Shown here: in pieces, positions 33,243-42,050 of the stretch
Layout: every line of letters starts with the position of its first letter
Numbering within the stretch: position 1 is the stretch's first letter
From: an uncultured Granulosicoccus sp.
Lineage (GTDB): Bacteria > Pseudomonadota > Gammaproteobacteria > Granulosicoccales > Granulosicoccaceae
Reading direction: 5' to 3'
Assembly: GCA_937991945.1 (NCBI GenBank)
Contig: CALKLO010000055.1
Coordinates: 1 to 57,249, forward strand
Length of the DNA stretch: 57,249 nt
Notes under the pieces: model-generated
Database searches by the model: none
What the model saw: the letters and a program-made list of their open reading frames with translations, nothing else
What the model was told of the DNA's origin: nothing
Translations under genes and position numbers: made by a program

Positions 33243-33292
33243 AAAAAATAAGGTAACGCATCAAGAACTAAAGAAGCACTGAAGCGTTACCT
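33243..33292 (-). terminator. Rho-independent terminator of gor
   Basis: On the minus strand AGGTAACGC (33284-33292) and GCGTTACCT (33251-33259) form a 9-bp perfect stem with a 24-base loop, followed by TATTTTTTGC. It lies 32 bp past the gor stop. The rest of the 377-bp gap (32947-33323) shows no gene. Confidence 0.75.
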
Positions 33293-33323
33293 TGACCTGC
33301 ATTATACCGTTAACTCTCAATGC

Positions 33324-34679
33324 TCAACGCATGGTTACCAGCTCTTCCCCGCTAGTGGGATGGATAGCAACCGTATCGTCTAAGTCTTTCTTTGTGGCAC
33401 CCATACGCATAGCTACCGCAAACCCTTGCATCATTTCATCGGCCGCCAAGCCAATCATATGAATGCCAACTACCTTTTCATTTGCACCCGCCACAATGAG
33501 CTTCATAGCAGTTTTAGACTTATGCGGGGTAAACGAGTTATACATGGCCGTAAACGTTGACTGATACACCTTCATATCGTCGCCGTATTGCTCACGAGCT
33601 TGCGTCTCTGTGACACCCACAGTTGCCATAGGAGGGTGACTGAAAACAACAGTCGGTATTAAGGAGTAATCCATATGCCGCCCTTCCTGAGCATCATAGA
33701 TACGATCGGCCAATCGACGACCTGCCGCTATGGCTATTGGCGTCAGCTCAGCCTGCCCCGTGACATCACCAATAGCGAATACGCCGGGTACGTTGGTCTC
33801 TTGATACTTATCAACCGGAATGTATCCTCTTGCATCCTTGGTGACACCTGCGTTTTCAAGCCCTAGCGACTCAGTCGCTGGCGATCGACCCACGGCAAAA
33901 ATAACCGCATCAAAGCCATCCAACGACACGCCGTTCTCACCAGTGGCTGTGATACCGCCTTCTTTTTTCTCAAGCGATGCCGTGGTGAACCCTTTTTCAA
34001 CATGCAGGCCTTCAGCCAGCATCTCTTCCATTAGCTTCTCTTGCAATAGGTCATCGAACTCACGTAAGAATGACTGATTCCGAATACCTAGCGTCACCTG
34101 ACTACCCATCGCTTGCATCATGCCAGCGAGCTCTACCGCAATGTATCCGGCACCTAACACCAGCACCGATTTCGGCTGCTGTGTCATTTCGAAAAAACCG
34201 TCCGACGTCATGCCTAATTCTTTACCAGGGATATCGGGAACACGAGCATAACCACCGGGCGCTAGAATGATGCGCGCAGCGCTATAGCGCTTGCCATCGA
34301 CTTCCACGGTGTTTTTGTCAACAAGCGTGGCATAGCCCGTTAGTGTCGTTACATTGTTTTTACCCAAGTAGTTGGCATACGCATTGTTAATATTGCTGAT
34401 GTATTGTTGCCGCTTTTCCACAAGGGCTGACCAATCAAAGCCATTAACGGTGACATCGAAGCCGTAGCCACTTGCATCACGCAATGCATGAGCTGTTGCA
34501 CCGGCGTACCACATCACTTTTTTGGGTACGCAACCACGATTGACGCAGGTGCCGCCAAGTACCGGGTCGCTTTCGATAATCAGGCAGCGTGCGCCATAGC
34601 TTCCAGCACGATTTGCAGTCGCGATACCGCCGCTGCCGCCACCCACGGCGATAAGATCATAGTCATAGTCGCTAGACAT
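33324..34679 (-). CDS. gor: Glutathione-disulfide reductase
   Basis: 451 residues, equal to E. coli Gor. FAD motif GGGSGGIA at 13-20, redox-active Cys45 and Cys50 in [13 protein letters not shown], a second nucleotide motif [13 protein letters not shown], a GDVTG segment for FAD, and the C-terminal [10 protein letters not shown] with the catalytic His. It reduces GSSG with NADPH in the cytoplasm. Transcribed alone and ended by a good terminator. It is divergent from ubiA. Confidence 0.94.
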   Translation of the reverse strand: MSSDYDYDLIAVGGGSGGIATANRAGSYGARCLIIESDPVLGGTCVNRGCVPKKVMWYAGATAHALRDASGYGFDVTVNGFDWSALVEKRQQYISNINNAYANYLGKNNVTTLTGYATLVDKNTVEVDGKRYSAARIILAPGGYARVPDIPGKELGMTSDGFFEMTQQPKSVLVLGAGYIAVELAGMMQAMGSQVTLGIRNQSFLREFDDLLQEKLMEEMLAEGLHVEKGFTTASLEKKEGGITATGENGVSLDGFDAVIFAVGRSPATESLGLENAGVTKDARGYIPVDKYQETNVPGVFAIGDVTGQAELTPIAIAAGRRLADRIYDAQEGRHMDYSLIPTVVFSHPPMATVGVTETQAREQYGDDMKVYQSTFTAMYNSFTPHKSKTAMKLIVAGANEKVVGIHMIGLAADEMMQGFAVAMRMGATKKDLDDTVAIHPTSGEELVTMR

Positions 34680-34800
34680 AATTATTTCCTGATGAGGGTT
34701 ATGGTGAGTACTGATAATTCCCAGATTGCCCGACAGCGAGTCACTGGCGTGTTATTCGAGCTACTATACCGAGGCCTTGCACAGATCGGACTTCCCGGCA

Positions 34801-35676
34801 GTGAAAATCACAAACTTCGGACAAAAACTACCGCATTTCGTTGCATTAACCCGATTGGATAAACCCATCGGCATATATCTTCTACTGTGGCCCATGCTAT
34901 GGGCTCTTTGGTTCGCGGCCAAGGGTGTACCGCAGCTCGATATCCTATTCATTTTCGTGCTTGGGACGATCCTCACGCGCTCAGCTGGCTGTGCCATTAA
35001 TGATTATGCGGATCGAGACTTTGACGGTCACGTCGCACGCACCCAATATCGGCCACTGGCAACCGGCGCTTTAAGTACACGAGACGCACTGTACGCCGCA
35101 GCCGTGCTTATGGCCTTAGCCTTTGTTTTAGTGCTATTCACCAACCCGTTAACAATAGGTCTGTCATTTGTCGCCCTATTGCTCGCCATGGTTTACCCGT
35201 TTGCCAAGCGGCACACACACTTACCTCAAGTCATTCTGGGAGCCGCATTTGGTTTCGCGATCCCCATGGCTTTCGCCGCACAAACCAACCATATTCCAGC
35301 GCTTGGCTGGGGGCTGTTTGCCACAGCTGTCATCTGGTCTGTTGCCTACGACACCCTCTACGCCATTGCAGACCGACCCGATGACCTAAAGATCGGCGTC
35401 AAGTCGTCCGCTATTTTGTTTGGCCGATATGACCTTATCATCGTAGGCTTAATACAAATAACGGTGCTCGCAGCCCTGGCCCTTATTGGCCTACATGCCG
35501 ATCGCTCCGCCCCATACTTTATTGGCCTGGTGGCCGCATCGGGGTTTATTGCCTACCAACTATGGATAGCCAGACATCGTGAACCCGGCAAATGTGTACA
35601 AGCGTTCCTCAACAACAGCTGGATGGGCATGACCGTATTCATAGGGCTCGTCGTTGACTACGCAATCAACCCTTAA
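34801..35676 (+). CDS. ubiA: 4-hydroxybenzoate polyprenyltransferase
   Basis: With the GTG at 34801 (VKITNFGQKL) the protein is 291 residues, matching E. coli UbiA (290); an in-frame ATG at 34726 would add 25 residues not typical of the family. Two Asp-rich motifs bind the polyprenyl diphosphate: NDYADRDFDGHV, and DTLYAIADRPDD. Eight or nine membrane helices. It attaches the isoprenoid tail to 4-hydroxybenzoate in ubiquinone synthesis. The GTPase gene starts immediately after its stop (0 bp), so the two share a transcript. Confidence 0.92.
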   Translation: MKITNFGQKLPHFVALTRLDKPIGIYLLLWPMLWALWFAAKGVPQLDILFIFVLGTILTRSAGCAINDYADRDFDGHVARTQYRPLATGALSTRDALYAAAVLMALAFVLVLFTNPLTIGLSFVALLLAMVYPFAKRHTHLPQVILGAAFGFAIPMAFAAQTNHIPALGWGLFATAVIWSVAYDTLYAIADRPDDLKIGVKSSAILFGRYDLIIVGLIQITVLAALALIGLHADRSAPYFIGLVAASGFIAYQLWIARHREPGKCVQAFLNNSWMGMTVFIGLVVDYAINP

Positions 35677-37452
35677 ATGAGCGATTACTCCACTTGGGTT
35701 GCCCAACTACTGCGCCGCTATTCTCGCGTGGTAGACACCAGCGAATCGCCTACCCCGGCAATGCTCACCGCATTGAATACGTTGCAGTTGGCTGATGCGG
35801 TGCTGGATAACGCACAGCTGGTCACTGTAGCGCCTCACCAACCCCCTCAAATTGCCGTTATCGGCCCCACTCAATCGGGCAAAAGCACGTTAGTTAATGT
35901 ACTGCTCGATGCCCAAGTGGCAGGTATCAGTGCCTTGGCGGGATTTACCGTACACGCGCAAGGCTACGCTACCGGTTGTTCTGAAGAAGCGCTTAACAAC
36001 ATTAATCAGGTCATGCACCCGTTGGAGCGAACACCCGCAGCACAGCTTGTCGCCTCTGAGCTTTCTAGCTACGCACTAGAAAGTGTTCACACCGGCCCCA
36101 ACGCGACGCAAGCACCAGCTGTTGTTTGGGACACACCCGATTTTGACTCAATAGATGCAAGCACCTATACGCTTGCGGTACTCAACACTGTGGCCTTGGC
36201 CGACAGGGTTGTATTGATGGTCAGCAAGGACAAATACGGCGATAAGAGCGTCTGGGACATATTGGCCTTAATTGAGCCATTGGGAAAACCTCTAACGGTT
36301 TGTATCAACAAACTCGATGAACATGATGAGCAAACAGTTAAACAAGCTTTTCTGAATCGTTACAACATTCAGTTTCCCGGCAAAACTGCACCACCGTTAG
36401 TGCTCATTCCCTTTACTCGTAAAGAGTCTCCGGATGTACCGCCCAGTTTTCCAAAACCTACGCTGGATAAACTGTCGGCAACCCTGCGCGATTCCAACGA
36501 ACAGATCAATCGTAGCGACTACCGGCAATTGGGCAATCAATTTATTCATGCGCATCAAGCGCAGTGGTTTCAGCCTCTAATGGAGGAGCAGGACGCTCGC
36601 CAGCAATGGCAATTGTTAGTTGACACCGTGACTGTCAATGCAGACGAACAGTACGCGGAGGAATATCTAGAAAACGATGACAAGTACGATACGTTTAATC
36701 GTGCGTTAGCCGAACTTCTAACGCTACTAGAAATACCGGGCATTGCACCCACACTTGCCAAAGCTCGCCAGCTTATTACGTGGCCTGCTAGAAAAATACT
36801 CGGCGTTGGCAAGTCAGCTTGGAACGCCCAAGACTCTATCCAGCTGGGCAAATCGGACGCCCCCAAAGATCAAGAGTCCGACACGTTGGACCACGTCATT
36901 AATAGCGCTCTAATTTCACTTCAAGGCGAGCTGCTAGAGCAACCGCAGAATCCATTCTGGACTCAGCTTAACCAACAATTTCGCAAAAACGAGCACACTA
37001 TAAGGGCTGCGTTTAAAGAACAAAGCTTGATAGCCCAAAAAGACTTCGAACCACAAATAGAAGAAGCTGCACAAAAACTGTTTGAGCAACTGCAATCTCA
37101 ACCGGCATTGCTCAACACGCTACGTGCTGCAAGGGTAACAGCCGATGCTGCCGGAGTGGCACTGGCATTGAAATCTGGCGGCTTAGCGCCAGCTGATTTA
37201 ATACTTGCACCTGCCATGCTCTCAGTTACCACGTTGTTAACTGAAAGTGCTTTGGGACGTTATTTGGAAGGTGTTAAAGATGAGCTCAAGCAACGTCAGC
37301 GAGCACATATGTACAACAGCGTGATTAAAGGAGTTCTTGCGGCAGAACTCTCAACGCTTCCTGATCAGTTAAATCAACATCAGTTACTAGCGCAGCATCT
37401 CGAACCTGAACTAGAAGCTGCGCTGCTGTCGTTTTCTACAAACGACAGCTAG
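35677..37452 (+). CDS. Large GTPase with hydrophobic C-terminal region
   Basis: 591 residues. GTPase motifs: P-loop GPTQSGKST at 63-71, G3 WDTPDFDS, G4 NKLDEHDE. An N-terminal helical segment precedes the G domain. The C-terminal half is helical, with a hydrophobic stretch about 490-525 (AAGVALALKSGG... and LAPAMLSVTTLL) that may insert in the membrane, as in dynamin-like or YfjP-type GTPases. It begins at the base after the ubiA stop. A distant relative is encoded at 42051-43748. The role is unknown; membrane remodelling or quality control is a guess. Confidence 0.75.
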   Translation: MSDYSTWVAQLLRRYSRVVDTSESPTPAMLTALNTLQLADAVLDNAQLVTVAPHQPPQIAVIGPTQSGKSTLVNVLLDAQVAGISALAGFTVHAQGYATGCSEEALNNINQVMHPLERTPAAQLVASELSSYALESVHTGPNATQAPAVVWDTPDFDSIDASTYTLAVLNTVALADRVVLMVSKDKYGDKSVWDILALIEPLGKPLTVCINKLDEHDEQTVKQAFLNRYNIQFPGKTAPPLVLIPFTRKESPDVPPSFPKPTLDKLSATLRDSNEQINRSDYRQLGNQFIHAHQAQWFQPLMEEQDARQQWQLLVDTVTVNADEQYAEEYLENDDKYDTFNRALAELLTLLEIPGIAPTLAKARQLITWPARKILGVGKSAWNAQDSIQLGKSDAPKDQESDTLDHVINSALISLQGELLEQPQNPFWTQLNQQFRKNEHTIRAAFKEQSLIAQKDFEPQIEEAAQKLFEQLQSQPALLNTLRAARVTADAAGVALALKSGGLAPADLILAPAMLSVTTLLTESALGRYLEGVKDELKQRQRAHMYNSVIKGVLAAELSTLPDQLNQHQLLAQHLEPELEAALLSFSTNDS

Positions 37453-37470
37453 CAGCATCGCTGTGTTTTT
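37445..37470 (+). terminator. Weak terminator at the end of the ubiA-GTPase unit
   Basis: ACAGC...GCTGT (37445-37464) forms a 5-bp stem over the stop codon, followed by GTTTTT. The stem is short; the convergent minus-strand gene ends at 37469. Confidence 0.4.
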
Positions 37471-38125
37471 AACGGGCTCTACCCACAAAGTGGCGATAGC
37501 CTAAACCGAAAAACAAATCGTCAATGATCTCAACACCGGCATAAGCCTCACCCGGTCCGAATGGCATATACACGCCGCCACCAAAGCCTAATTCAGAATC
37601 AGAACGACTGCTTGAAAACTGACCAGTGGAAAAGTCAGTAGACATTCGATTAAAACTGACAACGCCATACCACTTCATACCGGTTTCGTGGAAAGCTTCC
37701 TTACCGCCCAAATGCAATGCGAAACTGAGTTCAGACAAGTCGGTCTCGGTGCTCGATCCAAAATTACTGAAGTCGACAGACCCTGAATGGTAACTGGCTC
37801 TAACGGAGGCATCGAGCATCGGTAGGATACGTTGCTTAGGCAAGTAATAACGAACACCGAAACCTAAAGCACTGCCATCGGCGCTACCTAAATCAACTAG
37901 GCCAAAGTCTGCATACAGAGTGACTGGTGCTGAGTACTGATAATTAATCCGAGCAGCAATATTGGTGAAATCGCTCTCGGTGACATAGCCTAGCTCTACA
38001 GACATTTCTTTGGCTTGGCCCGGCTTAGCAGAACGCCCATCCAATGGCCCAAGCGTGTCAGCGTTAAGCGACATAGAAAACACAAACGTAACAACAGCAA
38101 AGCTACGTGCAAACAAACGCGACAT
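37469..38125 (-). CDS. Outer-membrane beta-barrel protein of unknown function
   Basis: Start at the ATG at 38125 (MSRLFARSF), 218 residues; a GTG 15 bp upstream is possible. The signal peptide ends about NADT. The rest shows alternating-residue strands: SVELGYVTES, ARINYQYSAPVTLYADFGL, LGFGVRYYLP, GFGGGVYMPFG, and a closing LGYRHFV. An eight-stranded barrel in the style of YfaZ or small OMPs is likely. No ligand can be proposed. It converges on the GTPase gene. Confidence 0.72.
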   Translation of the reverse strand: MSRLFARSFAVVTFVFSMSLNADTLGPLDGRSAKPGQAKEMSVELGYVTESDFTNIAARINYQYSAPVTLYADFGLVDLGSADGSALGFGVRYYLPKQRILPMLDASVRASYHSGSVDFSNFGSSTETDLSELSFALHLGGKEAFHETGMKWYGVVSFNRMSTDFSTGQFSSSRSDSELGFGGGVYMPFGPGEAYAGVEIIDDLFFGLGYRHFVGRAR

Positions 38126-38288
38126 GGTTTTATTATCCACAGTGAGTAATTGAAAATTGTAGACGCTTATACTTGCATAATTTCAGGCACAAAGTACTAG
38201 CACTATTGATGTAACCGCGTAATGAGCCTACGTTGCATTCAAACTATGCATCCACCACTCCAATGGCGCTAATCGATATTACCAACCA

Positions 38289-39497
38289 TTAAGGCTGATA
38301 TTTGATGCGATAAATACCTTGTATACCTGCATCACTACTAAAGTAGATATGCCCATCCGGCCCAATAGCCACCCCCATTGGGCGCGCCCAACGTTGCCCA
38401 TCAGGCAACTGAAAGCCTGTCATAAAATCTTGCACCTCACCCGCCTTGCCTTCATTAAATTTTACTAATGCAAGCTTAGGCTCACGACGACTCGCTGGAT
38501 CCCCATCGCTACCACCATCGTCAGTAGCCCAGCTGCCGTGCAAAGCCACTATGGCATCGTGTGCTAAGGCTTGTGCTGAAAAATCAGTGGGTATAAACGC
38601 TAAGTCCATAGGCGCTATGCGTGCAGGGAACGTTGCCGCTGGTGCAACCGCTAATTCTTTAGACACAGGTGCTTCGGATGAAACGCAATCATCCTCAATA
38701 AATTCGCCATTGACGTGTTGAAACCAAGGCATCCCATGGAAAGAGTCTTTCAGTACTCGCGAAAAATATTCTCTCGGCAGCTCATAACCCGAATGATCTG
38801 GGCCATTGTTACTGAGATACATCTCTTGGGTTTCAGGGTGCCAGTCCATGCCAACAGGATTTCTAAGCCCAGAAGCAAAAGGCTGCAATACGGGCTTGTT
38901 GCCGCTTTCATCGATTAAGAACACTCCTCCGCGTCTCTCTTTGAAAGGGTAGCTGTTATCAAGATACTGATCGCTGCAATTGCCAGCGATACCCAAACTG
39001 ACGTAAAGCTGCCCATCGGGGCCTTCTTTAAGTGTTCGACTATTGTGCCCACGGCCACCAGGCAATGACACCATGGTTTCAAATTGATCAGCAGTCAGTG
39101 TTTGTGTGTCGCGGTTATACAGCGCACTGGAAATACCATTGGTTTCTGCAACGAATAGCCGACCATCCTTGAACACAACACTGTGTGGGTAGTTCGGCAA
39201 CTTCACTAACGACTTATAGTCATCGTAAGGTGGGTCCGACCAATACACGTTACCTGAGCGGGACCCCGCAAACAGACGCTCGCCTGCAAAGTGCAAAATG
39301 CGAGGCTGCTTTAAATCATTGGACAGTAATTCAACAGTGAACCCTTCCGGCAACTGTACGGTAAACACGTACGAGTCTATTTTGAGTTCGGCATCTTGCA
39401 AGGACTGAGACTGAGCAAGAACGGAGTTAGGAGCCGCTAGCAACGATATGGCAAGACAACCGGCGCGCCAGAATGATGCTTGATATCTACTCAGCAT
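38289..39497 (-). CDS. PQQ-dependent sugar dehydrogenase-like (sorbosone/glucose dehydrogenase family) beta-propeller
   Basis: I prefer the ATG at 39497 (MLSRYQASFW), 402 residues, after a GAAGTG; the ATG at 39512 is in frame too. Signal peptide ends about SVLAQ. A six-bladed propeller pattern is seen: RLFAGSRSGNVYW, GRLFVAETNGI, GPDGQLYVSLG, FASGLRNPVGMDWHP, TQEMYLSNNGPD, and a final GPDGHIYFSSD. This matches the glucose/sorbosone dehydrogenase family, which binds PQQ in the periplasm and oxidises sugars. No pqq genes are seen here, so cofactor supply is unproven. Confidence 0.82.
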   Translation of the reverse strand: MLSRYQASFWRAGCLAISLLAAPNSVLAQSQSLQDAELKIDSYVFTVQLPEGFTVELLSNDLKQPRILHFAGERLFAGSRSGNVYWSDPPYDDYKSLVKLPNYPHSVVFKDGRLFVAETNGISSALYNRDTQTLTADQFETMVSLPGGRGHNSRTLKEGPDGQLYVSLGIAGNCSDQYLDNSYPFKERRGGVFLIDESGNKPVLQPFASGLRNPVGMDWHPETQEMYLSNNGPDHSGYELPREYFSRVLKDSFHGMPWFQHVNGEFIEDDCVSSEAPVSKELAVAPAATFPARIAPMDLAFIPTDFSAQALAHDAIVALHGSWATDDGGSDGDPASRREPKLALVKFNEGKAGEVQDFMTGFQLPDGQRWARPMGVAIGPDGHIYFSSDAGIQGIYRIKYQP

Positions 39498-39605
39498 AAA
39501 TTCACTTCTCATCGTTAGCGATATACCCCGAAACTTATTGCTCCGGGGCTTAATCTAGGGCACAACTATAATCGTGCGTTTATGCCCACTTAATTTAAAG
39601 CGAAA

Positions 39606-40088
39606 TTACAGCTTTGCTAAAACGGCATCGGCAGCACTAACTGTCGCTTCACCAGGGTTAGACTCCATAGCCAGATGTGTCACAACGCCGTCTTCCAACA
39701 CCATGACATAACGCTGCGAACGCTCACCTAAACCGTGCGCGCTTAAGTCTAGAGTCATACCCGCTGCACGAGTGTATTCGTGGTTGCCATCAGCAATCAT
39801 GTCGACGTGCTCGCCCGTATTCAGACTCTTGCCCCATGCACTCATGACGAAAAAATCGGCCGTAGAAATGCAAGCAACTGCAGCAACACCTTTTTCACGC
39901 AACGCCGCTGCATGTTCGATGTAGCTAGGTACGTGAGTCTCTGAACACGTCGGTGTGAATGCACCTGGCAGTGCAAAGATCACAACCTTACGACCAGCGC
40001 AGTACTCTGTAAGTGAAACATCGGTAGGGCCTGCCGCTGTCATTTGCTTAAGAGTGACGTCAGGAATCGTATCGCCTTCTTTGATCAT
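39606..40088 (-). CDS. Peroxiredoxin (Prx5-type)
   Basis: 160 residues. The peroxidatic Cys48 lies in LPGAFTPTCSETH, the hallmark of the Prx5 subfamily (glutaredoxin/glutathione-dependent). STADFFVMSAWG and TLDLSAHGLGERSQRYVMV complete the conserved core with the active-site Arg. No fused glutaredoxin domain. It detoxifies hydroperoxides in the cytoplasm, probably with glutathione, which fits the nearby gor. Monocistronic by spacing. Confidence 0.92.
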   Translation of the reverse strand: MIKEGDTIPDVTLKQMTAAGPTDVSLTEYCAGRKVVIFALPGAFTPTCSETHVPSYIEHAAALREKGVAAVACISTADFFVMSAWGKSLNTGEHVDMIADGNHEYTRAAGMTLDLSAHGLGERSQRYVMVLEDGVVTHLAMESNPGEATVSAADAVLAKL

Positions 40089-40153
40089 GTTTATGTCCTA
40101 ATTTCTTGTGAGTGAAAAACTACGTATTGTTAGCTGCAGACTATACCCTAGCC

Positions 40154-41959
40154 TCAAGCGGCCTGGCGAAACAGCGTTTCTAATTGCCCCAACATGACCG
40201 GCCCTAGCTGCTTGGCGTCAAAGACGCTCACGGCCTGAGAATAAAACCTGCCAACGTCATGACCAATGCCTATAGCCATGAGTTCAACGTTCTTGGAACG
40301 TTCAATATCATCGACGACACTTTGTAGATGCCTGGCAAGGTAATCACCCTCGTTGGCTCCAAGCGTGCTGGTGTCTACGGGCGCGCCATCTGAAATAGTC
40401 ATTAATATGCGACGTTGCTCCGGGCGCTTATTGATCCGTTGGAAAGCCCAGGCCAATGCTTCCCCATCGATATTCTGTTTGAGGATGTCCCTGTCCAGCA
40501 TCAGCCCCAGATTTCGTCGTGATGATCGGTAAGGCGTATCCGCAGACTTATAGATGATGTGCCTCAGATCATTTAAGCGACCTGGGTTTTCTGGACTACC
40601 GCGTTGCTCCCACGCCTCAGTGGAACACCCACCGTGTAAATGACACGTCGTAAAGCCTAATATTTCAACACTAACGCCACATCGCTCCATGGTTCTGGCC
40701 AGAATATCGGCACAGGCCGCTGCAATCATGATGGGACGGCCCAGCATGGAGCGCGAGTTGTCTATCAATAATGTGATAGTGGTGTTTCTAAACAGAGTTT
40801 CGCTCTCTGCCTTGAAGCTAAGTGGCACTAAGGGATCTGTCAGTATCCTAGCCAATCTGGCTGAATCCAACTGCCCCTCCTCTAAATCAAATTGCCAATG
40901 GCGTTTTTGTTGCGCCAGTAGCACGCGCTGCAAACGAGTCGCGAGCCGCCTAACGAGTCGACCATGAACCGCGATGTGATCATCCAGTTCCAAACGCCAT
41001 TCAACCAGTTGATCATTGCCTGCCAACTGAGAGGCATGCGCGACTTCATCAAAGTCTGTTGTAAAAGCTCGATAGGGCTGAGTATCACCACTGATATGAA
41101 TAGTCGGATCTGGCCCTGCAATAGGCGCTTCATCCATAGCCTGCTCAGGCAAGGCGTCGGTTGCGTCGCTGTCGCTCTCCCCTTCAGCGGTGACATCCTC
41201 GGTGTCTTCATTTTCCTCAACAGCGGTGGAATCGCCGAGCTCAACCGGATCGGATTCTTCGTCGTTGTCATCTTCAGACACACCGGCATCCTCGGGTGCG
41301 CTATCACTATCGGACTTATCTAGCCCCAATGCTTGCTCATTACTAAAGTACTGGCAAAGCGCTGCACTAAATCCTACCGCTATTGGCGCAAACGCGGACT
41401 GGTCGGCAAGTGCCTCAGACAATTTCGCAAGCCAAGGTTTGCTCAGACGCTCCACCGCATCAGAGGGAGCACCGGCCACCGCACTCTCGCCCGTCGTTTG
41501 CGCAGAGACCTGTAAAAATGCCTGTCGACAGAGTCTGGCGGTTCGTTGTTGCAGTTGCTCGCGTGACAGTTCTTGGGAGGGCGACGATACGTCGTCTGGC
41601 ACCGAACTCATGCTGGCTTGGCGAGCATCTAGATTGCTTCGAACGCCATCAAATTGATTAGCTCCAAGCGCTTCGTAGCGGGCCTCTTCTAATAAGGTAA
41701 ATAACGAGAGACTGAGCGGCTCATTGGGTGCAAACCGCTGATGAAGTGTTTCATCGTGGTGAGCCTTTTTCAGCGCTAAGGAGTCATATTGCCCTCGAAC
41801 CACAGAACGATTGAAATGCGTTAGCGCATCGACAGTGGGTAGCTCCAACTCCAGCTCTTTCGCCAAGGATCGCGCGCACGCCTGAGCACTGCCCTGGTCG
41901 ATAGCCTGTGCACCCACAGAAGCATTGCCTGCGGTTTGTTGTCTCCGATCGCTTAGCAC
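40154..41959 (-). CDS. cobT: CobT-like VWA-domain protein (cobaltochelatase subunit-related)
   Basis: 601 residues, GTG start; a stop codon just upstream fixes the frame. An N-terminal helical part is followed by a highly acidic low-complexity linker (about 220-290, rich in D, E, S). The C-terminal VWA domain carries the MIDAS motif [12 protein letters not shown] and the CobT-type [15 protein letters not shown], and [13 protein letters not shown]. In aerobic cobalamin synthesis CobT with CobS (AAA+) and CobN insert cobalt into hydrogenobyrinate diamide. Neither partner is adjacent here, so the function may differ. Divergent from the GTPase gene at 42051. Confidence 0.82.
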   Translation of the reverse strand: MLSDRRQQTAGNASVGAQAIDQGSAQACARSLAKELELELPTVDALTHFNRSVVRGQYDSLALKKAHHDETLHQRFAPNEPLSLSLFTLLEEARYEALGANQFDGVRSNLDARQASMSSVPDDVSSPSQELSREQLQQRTARLCRQAFLQVSAQTTGESAVAGAPSDAVERLSKPWLAKLSEALADQSAFAPIAVGFSAALCQYFSNEQALGLDKSDSDSAPEDAGVSEDDNDEESDPVELGDSTAVEENEDTEDVTAEGESDSDATDALPEQAMDEAPIAGPDPTIHISGDTQPYRAFTTDFDEVAHASQLAGNDQLVEWRLELDDHIAVHGRLVRRLATRLQRVLLAQQKRHWQFDLEEGQLDSARLARILTDPLVPLSFKAESETLFRNTTITLLIDNSRSMLGRPIMIAAACADILARTMERCGVSVEILGFTTCHLHGGCSTEAWEQRGSPENPGRLNDLRHIIYKSADTPYRSSRRNLGLMLDRDILKQNIDGEALAWAFQRINKRPEQRRILMTISDGAPVDTSTLGANEGDYLARHLQSVVDDIERSKNVELMAIGIGHDVGRFYSQAVSVFDAKQLGPVMLGQLETLFRQAA

Positions 41960-42050
41960 CTAACTGCGTGTATCCTTGGTTGTGTGGTCAGGCGTCATTT
42001 GCCGCACCGCCCCTAACATTTTGCTTAACTCAATAAATATCGACTTTAAT

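Noticed and set aside
34488-34862. 124-residue plus-strand frame before ubiA
   Set aside because: It overlaps the gor start antisense and the ubiA start in another frame; no domain is visible.
41190-41657. 155-residue plus-strand Ser-rich frame
   Set aside because: It is antisense to the acidic linker of the CobT-like gene; the Ser run is the complement of Asp/Glu codons.
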